Of a DNA stretch of 5,903 nucleotides, positions 1 to 5,836 are shown piece after piece. How positions within the stretch are numbered: position 1 is the first letter of the stretch; the number at the start of each line of letters is the position of its first letter. A program made the position numbers and the translations under genes. Source of the stretch: an uncultured Clostridium sp. (GTDB lineage Bacteria > Bacillota > Clostridia > Lachnospirales > Lachnospiraceae); assembly GCA_900551135.1 (NCBI GenBank), contig URUX01000154.1, positions 1-5,903 of the forward strand, given 5' to 3'. The notes under the pieces are model-generated. The model was not told the origin of the DNA. It did not search any database and saw only the letters and a program-made list of their open reading frames with translations.

Positions 1-25
1 TTTATTATGAGAAGGAGAGGGAACA

Positions 26-1360
26 ATGAAGAAAATGAAAAAAACAGTTTCATTAGTAATGGCTGGGGTTATGACAGCTTCTCTGGCAGGATGCGGTGGT
101 GGTAGTGCAAAAACTCAAACGACTGCAGCAAGTGCTGAAACAAAGGCAGAAGTACAGTCTGAAGCCAGTCAGCCAACAGAAAGTGCAGAAGGAAAAACGA
201 CAATAACATTCATTAATGGATTTACTGGTGGTGACGGTCCATTTATGTCAAAGATTGTAGATTCCTTTAACCAATCTCAAGACAAATATTATATTGAACA
301 GCTTCAGGACGCAGACCATTATACGAAATTTAAGTCGGATGATTTCGATATGCTGATTATCCATGCAGACTGGATTTCTACTTATCATGCCGATGGTCTT
401 TTACGGGAAGTTTCTGATATTTATGAGATGGCAGGTATTTCATTTGAAAATGATTTTCATCCAATTACCCAGACGTATGCAAAATATGATGACGGAATTT
501 TTGCATTCCCGCTGGATTTATATGCAGAAACTTTTTATTACAACAAAGAATATGTAGAAGAACAGCCAAAGACATACGAAGATATGATTGCTTTAAAAGA
601 ACAGCTGGATTCTGAAAATTCTGGAATTTATCCGATGGCAATTCCGCTTACCGGAGATCACCAGTGGGCATGGATGACAGCTCTTGGACAGTCTGGATGC
701 AATTGGGTAGAAGACGGACATATTAAAATGGATACCGAAGAAATCTGTGATGCATTTATGAAAATCCATGATTTAATTTACAAAGATCATATTAGTGCTC
801 CTGGATTAGGAGATAATGACCATTTTAACACATTTATTAAAGATTCCGATGATGGTGCAAATGTTAGTTCTGTATGTGCTTTAACAGGTCCTTGGAATTA
901 TACGACCGCAAAAGAAGTACTAGGTGATAATCTGGGAATCGGTATTTTGCCTCAGTTGTATGGAGATACTCCATGTGTACCGGCAGGCGGCCATACATTT
1001 GCAGTTTCTGCTAAAGTGGAAGATGAACAGAAGCTGGCAGGAATTGCTGAATTTATGAAATTTGCTTACCAGCCAGAAAATATGCTGAATTGGGCAGATT
1101 CTGGTCAGGCACCAATTCATTTAAAGACTATGGAATTGGTTAAACAGTCTCCAGACAAGTATCCGGTGGCAAATGTAAACTATGGGGTGTTTGATAATGC
1201 CCAGATTCTTCCGGCTATTTATAACATTCGTGAGCAGTTTAAGTATGTAAATACAAATGTCTGGTCTTTGGTTGTTCAAACTGAGGATTTAAGCAGGGAT
1301 GCACTTATGGAAGAATTAAAAAATGCGACAGAAATCGCAATTGAACTTTCTGAGTATTAA
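26..1360 (+). CDS. Sugar ABC transporter substrate-binding lipoprotein (CUT1 / SBP family 1-8 type)
   Basis: Extracellular substrate-binding component of a carbohydrate ABC importer, 444 aa, tethered to the outer face of the membrane. Residues 1-22 form a lipoprotein signal peptide: basic MKKMKK, a hydrophobic core, then the lipobox L20-A21-G22-C23, so C23 should be lipidated. Residues 24-57 are a low-complexity linker rich in A, T, S, E and K. The mature fold begins near TTITFINGF (58-66). Family-like stretches include the FPLDLYAETFYYNKEY segment (161-176), the TGPWNY segment (287-292), PAGGHTFAVS (319-328) and the NWADSGQAPIHLKT segment (355-368). Length is typical of the family. The start is supported by AAGGAGAGGG at 12-21, close upstream. 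It is followed by a terminator-like hairpin and then two permeases, the classic order. The ligand cannot be read from sequence; mono-/oligosaccharide or a glycerophosphodiester (UgpB-like) are both possible. Family call is firm, substrate unknown. Confidence 0.93.
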   Translation: MKKMKKTVSLVMAGVMTASLAGCGGGSAKTQTTAASAETKAEVQSEASQPTESAEGKTTITFINGFTGGDGPFMSKIVDSFNQSQDKYYIEQLQDADHYTKFKSDDFDMLIIHADWISTYHADGLLREVSDIYEMAGISFENDFHPITQTYAKYDDGIFAFPLDLYAETFYYNKEYVEEQPKTYEDMIALKEQLDSENSGIYPMAIPLTGDHQWAWMTALGQSGCNWVEDGHIKMDTEEICDAFMKIHDLIYKDHISAPGLGDNDHFNTFIKDSDDGANVSSVCALTGPWNYTTAKEVLGDNLGIGILPQLYGDTPCVPAGGHTFAVSAKVEDEQKLAGIAEFMKFAYQPENMLNWADSGQAPIHLKTMELVKQSPDKYPVANVNYGVFDNAQILPAIYNIREQFKYVNTNVWSLVVQTEDLSRDALMEELKNATEIAIELSEY

Positions 1361-1370
1361 ATGCTTGTAG

Positions 1371-1400
1371 GGGCTGCTGCAAAACGCAGCCCTTCTTTTA
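1371..1400 (+). terminator. Terminator-like hairpin between binding protein and first permease
   Basis: A perfect 7-bp stem GGGCTGC (1371-1377) / GCAGCCC (1386-1392) with an 8-nt loop is followed by the interrupted T-tract TTCTTTTA (1393-1400). It starts 10 nt after the stop codon of the binding-protein gene. The T-tract is imperfect and the permease genes follow on the same strand, so a leaky terminator or a 3'-end stabiliser is more likely than a full stop. Such elements are known to let the binding protein be made in excess over its permeases. That function here is inference. Confidence 0.6.
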
Positions 1401-1409
1401 TCCGGATAT

Positions 1410-1423
1410 GGCTGCAGAGCAGC
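1410..1423 (+). promoter_or_regulatory. Small hairpin just upstream of the permease ribosome binding site
   Basis: GCTGC (1411-1415) and GCAGC (1419-1423) are perfect complements around a 3-nt loop, ending 1 nt before the Shine-Dalgarno of the first permease gene. GGCTGC at 1410-1415 can instead pair with GCAGCC at 1386-1391, which would break the upstream terminator-like stem. Two mutually exclusive folds are therefore possible. A regulatory role is speculative; only the complementarity is observed. Confidence 0.3.
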
Positions 1424-1424
1424 A

Positions 1425-1432
1425 GAAAGGGG
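1425..1432 (+). promoter_or_regulatory. Ribosome binding site that sets the first permease start at 1438
   Basis: GAAAGGGG lies 5 nt before ATG 1438. The in-frame ATG at 1408, ten codons upstream, has no purine-rich site at proper distance (TTTTATCCGGAT precedes it) and would place the extra residues AAEQQKGAI before the usual MKKQK start. The downstream start is chosen. Confidence 0.75.
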
Positions 1433-1437
1433 CTATA

Positions 1438-2331
1438 ATGAAAAAACAAAAAACAACAGCAGTTTTGTTCATCCTTCCATTTTTAATATTTTTTCTGCTG
1501 TTTTGGCTGATTCCGTTTGGATTTGGAATTTATATGAGTTTTTCCAAGTACAGTTTAATTCGGGGAAACCAGGGATTTGTAGGTTTGGACAATTATATTA
1601 AAATTTTGTTTTCGTCATCAATGTACCATCAATCTTTCTTTTTGGGAATGAAAAACACCATCATTTTCGTAATATTAACGACCCCGATTCTGGTACTGGG
1701 AAGTTTGGCTCTGGCTCTTCTGTTAGACAGGCTTCCAGACAGGCTGAAAGGAATTTTCAGAACGATTTATTTTGCTTCTTATTCAGTTTCTGTAACCGCA
1801 GTAGCCGCAGTATTTGTATGGCTGATGAAGGGGAATGGCGGATATTTTAATAATTTGTTAATGAATATTGGTTTGATTAGTAAACCGGTTCCTTGGCTGG
1901 AACAACAGCCTTTTGTATGGATTTCGTTAACTGTGGCTACGGTCTGGTGGACAATCGGCTATAACATGATGCTGTTTGTAAATGCGTTAAATGACATTGA
2001 CAATAGCTTGTATGAAGCTTCTTCTATAGACGGAGCAGGATTTTGGGTGCAGCTTCGTTACATTATTTTGCCCAATATAAAGAATATTTTTTTCTTTGTA
2101 TTAATGACCACAATTATTGCTTCCTTTAACGTATATGGACAAACAAGATTAATGACAAAAGGCGGGCCTGGAGAATCGACCAAACCATTGATTATGATGA
2201 TTACATCTACGATTATGGACAGAAATGATTTGGGTGTGGGAAGCGCTATGACAGTTCTCATGGGAATTGTAATTATTCTTTGCTCTATAGGTCAGTATTA
2301 TTTAACAAAAGAAAAAGACAATTTAAAGTAG
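1438..2331 (+). CDS. Sugar ABC transporter permease, MalF/UgpA type
   Basis: Integral-membrane subunit of a CUT1 carbohydrate importer, 297 aa from the start set by the Shine-Dalgarno at 1425-1432. About six transmembrane segments are visible, near residues 8-33, 72-97, 110-130, 158-182, 217-233 and 268-290. The cytoplasmic EAA loop that docks on the ATPase is present: E193-A-S-S-I-D198-G199-A200-G201, ending in the ILP at 210-212. The TKGGPG motif (240-245) before the last helix is typical of the first permease (MalF, UgpA, MsmF) of this family. The length lacks the large periplasmic insertion of E. coli MalF and matches the short Firmicute form. It forms a heterodimer with the next gene product; the genes are 11 nt apart. 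No ATPase gene follows, so a shared MsmX-like ATPase is inferred. Substrate is not readable from the permease. Confidence 0.95.
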   Translation: MKKQKTTAVLFILPFLIFFLLFWLIPFGFGIYMSFSKYSLIRGNQGFVGLDNYIKILFSSSMYHQSFFLGMKNTIIFVILTTPILVLGSLALALLLDRLPDRLKGIFRTIYFASYSVSVTAVAAVFVWLMKGNGGYFNNLLMNIGLISKPVPWLEQQPFVWISLTVATVWWTIGYNMMLFVNALNDIDNSLYEASSIDGAGFWVQLRYIILPNIKNIFFFVLMTTIIASFNVYGQTRLMTKGGPGESTKPLIMMITSTIMDRNDLGVGSAMTVLMGIVIILCSIGQYYLTKEKDNLK

Positions 2332-2337
2332 GAGGGG
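2330..2337 (+). promoter_or_regulatory. Ribosome binding site that sets the second permease start at 2343
   Basis: AGGAGGGG, a near-ideal Shine-Dalgarno, overlaps the TAG stop (2329-2331) of the first permease gene and sits 5 nt before ATG 2343. The longer in-frame ATG at 2280 lies inside the upstream gene and would add a 21-residue stretch with no family resemblance. The close coupling suggests translational coupling of the two permeases. Confidence 0.85.
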
Positions 2338-2342
2338 ATTTT

Positions 2343-3173
2343 ATGAAAAAGAAACAGTTTAACCGTATCATACTGGTTATGTGTGCGTGTATTTTGGCAT
2401 ATGCATTTTTGCTTCCCCTTTTATTTATGCTGTTTACCAGCTTTAAAGGATTGGCAGAAGCCATGACATCGTCTACACTTCTTCCGAAAAAATGGACATT
2501 AGACAATTATAGAGAACTGTTTGCAAGTACCTCTACAGCTCCTATTTTTCAGTGGCTTTTTAATACGGCAATTGTGACAGTTAGCGGCACTGTATTAAGA
2601 ATTACCACCAGTGTGCTTGCTGCATATGCATTAGCAAGACTTCCAGTTCCTGGAAAGAGATTTATTGTTGCCGGACTTGTGTGGGCTATGGCAATCCCGG
2701 AAATTGTTACGTTTTTTCCGTTGTTTTACATATTTAAACAGGTTGGAATGTTAAATTCACTGCTTCCACTTATTTTGCCGTCAGGTTCTGGTGTAATGTG
2801 TATCTATCTGATTTATAATTTCCTGTTATCGTTTCCGAGGGAACTGGAAGAAGCAGGTCTAGTTGAAGGCGCTGGGGTTTTTCAGATTTTATGGCATATT
2901 GTACTTCCTTCTGTAAAGCCGGTTGTAATTACACAGGCATTTATTACATTTTTAGGATTGTATAATAGCTATTTATGGCCATCGCTGGTGATCAACCGTC
3001 AGGAAAACAGAACGGTTACTCTTGGAATAGCAGCACTGGTATTGGGAGAAAATTATACAAATCCAGGTGTTATGATGGCATCGACACTGGTATCGGTGAT
3101 TCCGGTAATGCTTATTTTTATGTTTGCAAATAAATATGTAGTAAAAGGTTTTACCCAGTCTGGAATTAAATAA
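2343..3173 (+). CDS. Sugar ABC transporter permease, MalG/UgpE type
   Basis: Second membrane subunit of the importer, 276 aa, a normal length for the MalG/UgpE/MsmG group. About six transmembrane segments can be seen, near residues 9-31, 72-98, 107-130, 137-160, 191-210 and 246-266. The EAA loop is E170-A-G-L-V-E175-G176-A177-G178 and ends in V187-L188-P189; the usual Asp of the xDGA core is Glu here, a conservative change. The YLWPSLV segment (210-216) matches the NxFxWPLLV region of the family, and the C-terminus KGFTQSGIK follows the usual KGxxxGAxK pattern. The start is fixed by the Shine-Dalgarno at 2330-2337. It pairs with the preceding permease to form the channel. After its stop there are 180 nt before the next gene, so the transporter genes may form a transcript partly separate from the enzyme genes. 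Family call firm, substrate unknown. Confidence 0.95.
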   Translation: MKKKQFNRIILVMCACILAYAFLLPLLFMLFTSFKGLAEAMTSSTLLPKKWTLDNYRELFASTSTAPIFQWLFNTAIVTVSGTVLRITTSVLAAYALARLPVPGKRFIVAGLVWAMAIPEIVTFFPLFYIFKQVGMLNSLLPLILPSGSGVMCIYLIYNFLLSFPRELEEAGLVEGAGVFQILWHIVLPSVKPVVITQAFITFLGLYNSYLWPSLVINRQENRTVTLGIAALVLGENYTNPGVMMASTLVSVIPVMLIFMFANKYVVKGFTQSGIK

Positions 3174-3203
3174 TATAATAGATGTAGCAGCTTGCCCTTG
3201 CAT

Positions 3204-3243
3204 CTTATTGTTTACTGTGGACAAGAAGCATCGGGTATATACC
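3204..3243. repeat. Operator-like inverted repeats between the transporter and enzyme genes
   Basis: Two symmetric elements lie next to each other. The first is an imperfect inverted repeat, CTTATTGT (3204-3211) / ACAAGAAG (3221-3228), with 7 of 8 pairs and a 9-nt spacer. The second is the perfect 10-bp palindrome GGTATATACC (3234-3243). TATATA inside it could serve as a -10 with TTTACT (3211-3216) as a poor -35 at 19-nt spacing. I do not consider this enough to call a promoter; a regulator site or a weak internal promoter for the GH2-GDPD pair are possibilities. Confidence 0.25.
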
Positions 3244-3252
3244 TTATGGAAA

Positions 3253-3296
3253 TTTAGACAGGAAAACTATTATGAAAACGAGTTTTCCTGTCTGAA
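3253..3296 (+). terminator. Long intergenic stem-loop (terminator, processing or attenuation element)
   Basis: AGACAGGAAAACT (3256-3268) and AGTTTTCCTGTCT (3281-3293) are a perfect 13-bp inverted repeat around a 12-nt loop. The stem extends to 16 bp with one T-G pair and two T-A pairs (3253-3255 with 3294-3296). It lies 79 nt after the second permease stop and 57 nt before the GH2 start. The following GAACTTTCGC contains no proper T-tract, so it is not a textbook intrinsic terminator. A transcript-stabilising or processing stem, or an attenuator ahead of the enzyme genes, fits as well. Seen: the stem. Inferred: the role. Confidence 0.55.
3274..3287. promoter_or_regulatory. Nested palindrome, operator-like (cre-resembling but off-spacing)
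   Basis: GAAAAC-GA-GTTTTC is a perfect 6+6 palindrome with a 2-nt centre. It spans the loop and right arm of the larger stem. TGAAAACG resembles the left half of a CcpA cre site, but the right half is one base too far away, so it is not a canonical cre. The left arm of the large stem holds another GAAAAC (3262-3267), giving the GTTTTC arm two competing partners. Confidence 0.25.
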
Positions 3297-3353
3297 CTTT
3301 CGCAAGGCTGAACTGTTACCAATAAATAATAAACCTGTGGGAAGGGAAATGAT

Positions 3354-5075
3354 ATGAGAAATGAATATCCGCGTCCGGAATTTGTCCGGAAAGATTGGTT
3401 GAATTTAAACGGAACCTGGGATTTTTATGTGGGGGAGAAAAAATATGAAATCCAAGTACCCTATGTATGCCAATGTGCTATGAGCGGTATTGGAGAACGG
3501 ATTTCCGAGGACACTGTTATTTACGAACGCCGTACCACTGTGCCGAAAGAATGGAAAGGCAGAAAAATACGGCTGAATTTTGGAGCAGTGGATTATAAGT
3601 GCCGGGTATGGGTTAATGGCTGCCTGGCGGGAAGCCATACCGGAGGCCAGACTTCTTTCAGCTTTGATATTACAGACCTTTTAAACTGGGGAGAAGAGGT
3701 GATTCGGGTGGAGGCCTGGGATCCGTTAACGGATGAAAGTATTGCAAGGGGAAAACAGTTTTGGGAAGAACGTTCCCAGTTTATCTGGTATACCCCGAGC
3801 ACAGGAATCTGGCAGACGGTCTGGATGGAACCAGTAGAAGAAACTCATTTTGAATGGATTCATTTCACGCCGGATATTGATACAGGAACAGTGCGGATTG
3901 ACTATGAACTGTCTCGTACGAGCCACATTCCCTGTCCAGTGGAAATTACAATATCTTTTAAAAATAATCTGGTATTTTGTGGAAACATGGTTGCAAAAGA
4001 CTACAGACAGACTATAATAGTAGATGTGTTCCGGAAAAAGGCTCTGAATGGTTCGTTCCACTTTACTGGTAGTTACTGGTCTCCAGAAACGCCCAATTTG
4101 TATGATGTAGTTATGACTGCAGGAGAGGGACCGGATTCTCATGATCAGGTATCTGCCTATTTCGGAATGAGAAAAGTAGAAATAAAGAACGGCCTTATCT
4201 ATTTGAACCACAAACCTTGTTACCAGAAACTGGTATTAGATCAGGGATATTGGAAAGACAGCTTAATTACAGCACCAAGTGACATTGATTATGTAGAGGA
4301 TATTAAAAAGGCAAAGTCCATGGGATTTAATGGCTGCCGCAAACACGAAAAGGTAGAGGATCCCAGATTCCTTTACTGGGCAGATAAACTGGGATTTATT
4401 GTCTGGGAGGCAATGGCAAGTTTCTGGGTCTATACACCGGAAGCAGCATCTGCATTTGTGAAAGAGTGGACAGATGTGATTAACAGAGATTACAATCATC
4501 CTTCGATTCTGGTGTGGGGAATGCTAAATGAAAGCTGGGGAGTTCCACAAATAGGAAGCAACCAAATGCAGCAGTCTTTTGCAAAGTCTCTGTATCATTT
4601 GGCGCATAGCCTGGATGATACCAGACTGGTAATCTCTAATGATGGCTGGGAAATGACAGAAACAGATATTTGTGCGTTCCATTCTTATCAGCATGGAAAC
4701 AAAGAGGATACAAAGCAGCAGGAGAGATTTCGCAAATCACTAAAAACGGTAGAAGATTTTGGGAAGATTGTAGAAAAACCGCTGTTTGCAGAGGAACGGG
4801 TTTACCATGGTCAGCCGGTTGTACTTACAGAATTTGGAGGAATTTCTACATCCGAAGATGGAGAAGGAGGCTGGGGCTACACTTCAGTGGAAAAGACCGA
4901 ATTTTTAGAAGAATTTAAGCGGATTATGGAAGCAATCAGCCAGTCGGAACTGATTTGCGGTTATTGTTATACCCAGCTTGCAGATGTAGAGCAGGAGATA
5001 AATGGGCTTTTGACCAGAGAACATGAGTATAAGTTTGAACCAGAACAAATTAAAAAAATTCAGGATATTTGTTAG
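3354..5075 (+). CDS. Cytoplasmic glycoside hydrolase family 2 enzyme (beta-glycosidase, LacZ/BgaB-like core)
   Basis: Retaining beta-glycosidase of family GH2, 573 aa, with no signal peptide, so it should act on imported sugar inside the cell. Domains in order: N-terminal jelly-roll sugar-binding domain about 1-160 (RPEFVRKDWLNLNGTWDF at 7-24, DYKCRVWVNG at 80-89, STGIWQTVWMEPV at 149-161); immunoglobulin-like sandwich about 165-275; TIM barrel about 276-573. The barrel shows LVLDQGYW (293-300), GFNGCRKHEKVEDPRFLYWADKLG (starting at 324), NHPSI (381-385), the acid/base N392-E393 in LNESWG, the nucleophile E493 in LTEFGG, and YTQLADVEQEINGLLT (539-554). It is the short three-domain form, without the extra LacZ C-terminal domains. 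The NxK motif of beta-glucuronidases is not seen; EINGLL occupies the region. Galactosidase, mannosidase or another beta-glycosidase activity remains possible. GGGAAGGG (3339-3346), 7 nt upstream, supports the start. It is 13 nt from the GDPD gene, so the two are probably co-expressed. Confidence 0.93.
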   Translation: MRNEYPRPEFVRKDWLNLNGTWDFYVGEKKYEIQVPYVCQCAMSGIGERISEDTVIYERRTTVPKEWKGRKIRLNFGAVDYKCRVWVNGCLAGSHTGGQTSFSFDITDLLNWGEEVIRVEAWDPLTDESIARGKQFWEERSQFIWYTPSTGIWQTVWMEPVEETHFEWIHFTPDIDTGTVRIDYELSRTSHIPCPVEITISFKNNLVFCGNMVAKDYRQTIIVDVFRKKALNGSFHFTGSYWSPETPNLYDVVMTAGEGPDSHDQVSAYFGMRKVEIKNGLIYLNHKPCYQKLVLDQGYWKDSLITAPSDIDYVEDIKKAKSMGFNGCRKHEKVEDPRFLYWADKLGFIVWEAMASFWVYTPEAASAFVKEWTDVINRDYNHPSILVWGMLNESWGVPQIGSNQMQQSFAKSLYHLAHSLDDTRLVISNDGWEMTETDICAFHSYQHGNKEDTKQQERFRKSLKTVEDFGKIVEKPLFAEERVYHGQPVVLTEFGGISTSEDGEGGWGYTSVEKTEFLEEFKRIMEAISQSELICGYCYTQLADVEQEINGLLTREHEYKFEPEQIKKIQDIC

Positions 5076-5082
5076 AAGGGAG
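5076..5082 (+). promoter_or_regulatory. Ribosome binding site that sets the phosphodiesterase start at 5089
   Basis: AAGGGAG lies 6 nt before ATG 5089, directly after the GH2 stop (5073-5075). The in-frame ATG at 5023, inside the GH2 gene, would add 22 residues ahead of MKVIAHRG. In this family the catalytic HRG sits within the first residues of cytosolic members, so the 5089 start is chosen. Confidence 0.85.
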
Positions 5083-5088
5083 AACAAT

Positions 5089-5814
5089 ATGAAAGTAATC
5101 GCACACAGAGGATTCAGCGGAAAGTATCCGGAGAATACCATGCTGGCTTTTCAAAAAGCAGCAGAAACCGGATGTGATGAGATTGAACTGGACGTTCAGC
5201 TTACAAAAGATGGAAAGGTAGTAGTAATTCATGATGAAACCATTGACAGAGTGACCAGTGGAAGCGGGCTGGTACGGGATTATACCCTGGAAGAACTGCA
5301 GAAATTCCATGCGGGTTCTGTATTTGGAGATCAGTATGGCTTTGTAAACATCCCTTCTTTTGAGGAGTACTGCCAGTGGGCAGCAGGCCAGAAGGTTACC
5401 ACCAATATTGAATTAAAAACCGGTATTTTCTACTATGAGGAACTGGAAGAAAAGACCATAGAACTTATCCGGAAATACGGCCTGGAAGAAAAGGTGATGT
5501 TTTCTTCCTTTAATCCGCTGTCTCTGATTGAAGCAAAACGAATTGCACCAAAGATTCCCTGCGGATTTCTGGTAGATGCACCTCTTGGCAATGCTGGTTA
5601 TTACTGCAAAAAGTATGGCTTTGAATTTTTCCATCCAAACGGAGAGAAGCTGACACAGGAAGCATGGGAAAGCTGCAAAAAGCACGGCGTTGGAATTAAT
5701 GCTTGGACCATTAACGACATGGGAGTGCTGGAAAAACTGTATGACTGGGACTGTGCCGGAGCAATTACCAATTATCCGGATGTGGTAAAAGCATGGATTG
5801 ACAGTCAGAAATAA
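5089..5814 (+). CDS. Cytosolic glycerophosphodiester phosphodiesterase (UgpQ/GlpQ family, GDPD)
   Basis: Metal-dependent phosphodiesterase of the GDPD family, which hydrolyses glycerophosphodiesters to glycerol-3-phosphate and an alcohol. It has 241 aa, close to the small UgpQ-type enzymes, and no signal peptide because the catalytic motif starts at residue 5. Motifs in order: A5-H6-R7-G8, P14-E15-N16-T17, the metal-binding E33-L-D35 in IELDVQLTKDG, the second catalytic histidine in VVIHD (H48-D49), E108 in IELK (107-110), FSSFNP (138-143), NAWTIND (204-210) and the closing GAITNYPD (224-231). All key residues (H6, R7, E33, D35, H48, E108) are present, so it should be active. It follows the GH2 gene by 13 nt and is probably translated from the same transcript. 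Its place after a sugar importer recalls ugpQ at the end of the ugp operon; some relatives act on sugar phosphodiesters (AccF on agrocinopine). Exact substrate unknown. Confidence 0.93.
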   Translation: MKVIAHRGFSGKYPENTMLAFQKAAETGCDEIELDVQLTKDGKVVVIHDETIDRVTSGSGLVRDYTLEELQKFHAGSVFGDQYGFVNIPSFEEYCQWAAGQKVTTNIELKTGIFYYEELEEKTIELIRKYGLEEKVMFSSFNPLSLIEAKRIAPKIPCGFLVDAPLGNAGYYCKKYGFEFFHPNGEKLTQEAWESCKKHGVGINAWTINDMGVLEKLYDWDCAGAITNYPDVVKAWIDSQK

Positions 5815-5836
5815 TACGTTTAAAAACGACTGTCGG
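5798..5836 (+). promoter_or_regulatory. Inverted repeat enclosing the phosphodiesterase stop codon
   Basis: GACAGTC (5800-5806), at the very end of the GDPD coding region, is the exact reverse complement of GACTGTC (5828-5834). Two T-G pairs extend the stem outward. The 21-nt loop holds the TAA stop at 5812-5814. The right arm is shared with the first downstream 35-nt repeat, so this fold competes with the hairpin there. No T-tract follows, so it is not called a terminator. Confidence 0.3.

Noticed and set aside
1408..1437. Upstream in-frame ATG for the first permease
   Set aside because: No Shine-Dalgarno before it, whereas GAAAGGGG is well placed before ATG 1438; the region also holds a small hairpin.
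2280..2342. Upstream in-frame ATG for the second permease
   Set aside because: Located inside the preceding gene and without family-like sequence; AGGAGGGG points to ATG 2343.
3208..3241. Internal sigma-A promoter before GH2
   Set aside because: TATATA is an acceptable -10, but the best -35 candidates (TTTACT at 19 nt, TTGTTT at 22 nt) are badly matched or badly spaced. AATAAT at 3325-3330 has no -35 either.
3274..3288. Canonical CcpA cre site
   Set aside because: The left half TGAAAACG fits, but the right half is shifted by one base and ends in CC rather than CA, so it is listed only as an operator-like palindrome.
3726..4211. 161-codon open frame on the minus strand inside the GH2 gene
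   Set aside because: It lies wholly within a strongly supported GH2 coding region, its translation shows no recognisable domain, and no promoter or Shine-Dalgarno context was evident.
4670..4918. 82-codon + strand open frame overlapping the GH2 gene in another frame
   Set aside because: It covers the part of GH2 encoding the nucleophile motif and gives an Arg/Trp-rich translation of out-of-frame type.
3354..5075. Naming the GH2 enzyme beta-glucuronidase (uidA) or lacZ
   Set aside because: The NxK motif of beta-glucuronidases was not found, and the protein lacks the LacZ C-terminal domains, so no gene symbol is justified.
5023..5088. Upstream in-frame ATG for the phosphodiesterase
   Set aside because: Located inside the GH2 gene; AAGGGAG before 5089 and the usual near-N-terminal HRG motif favour the shorter protein.
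5817..5828. CGTTT/AAACG hairpin after the phosphodiesterase stop as a terminator
   Set aside because: The loop would be only 2 nt and no T-tract follows.
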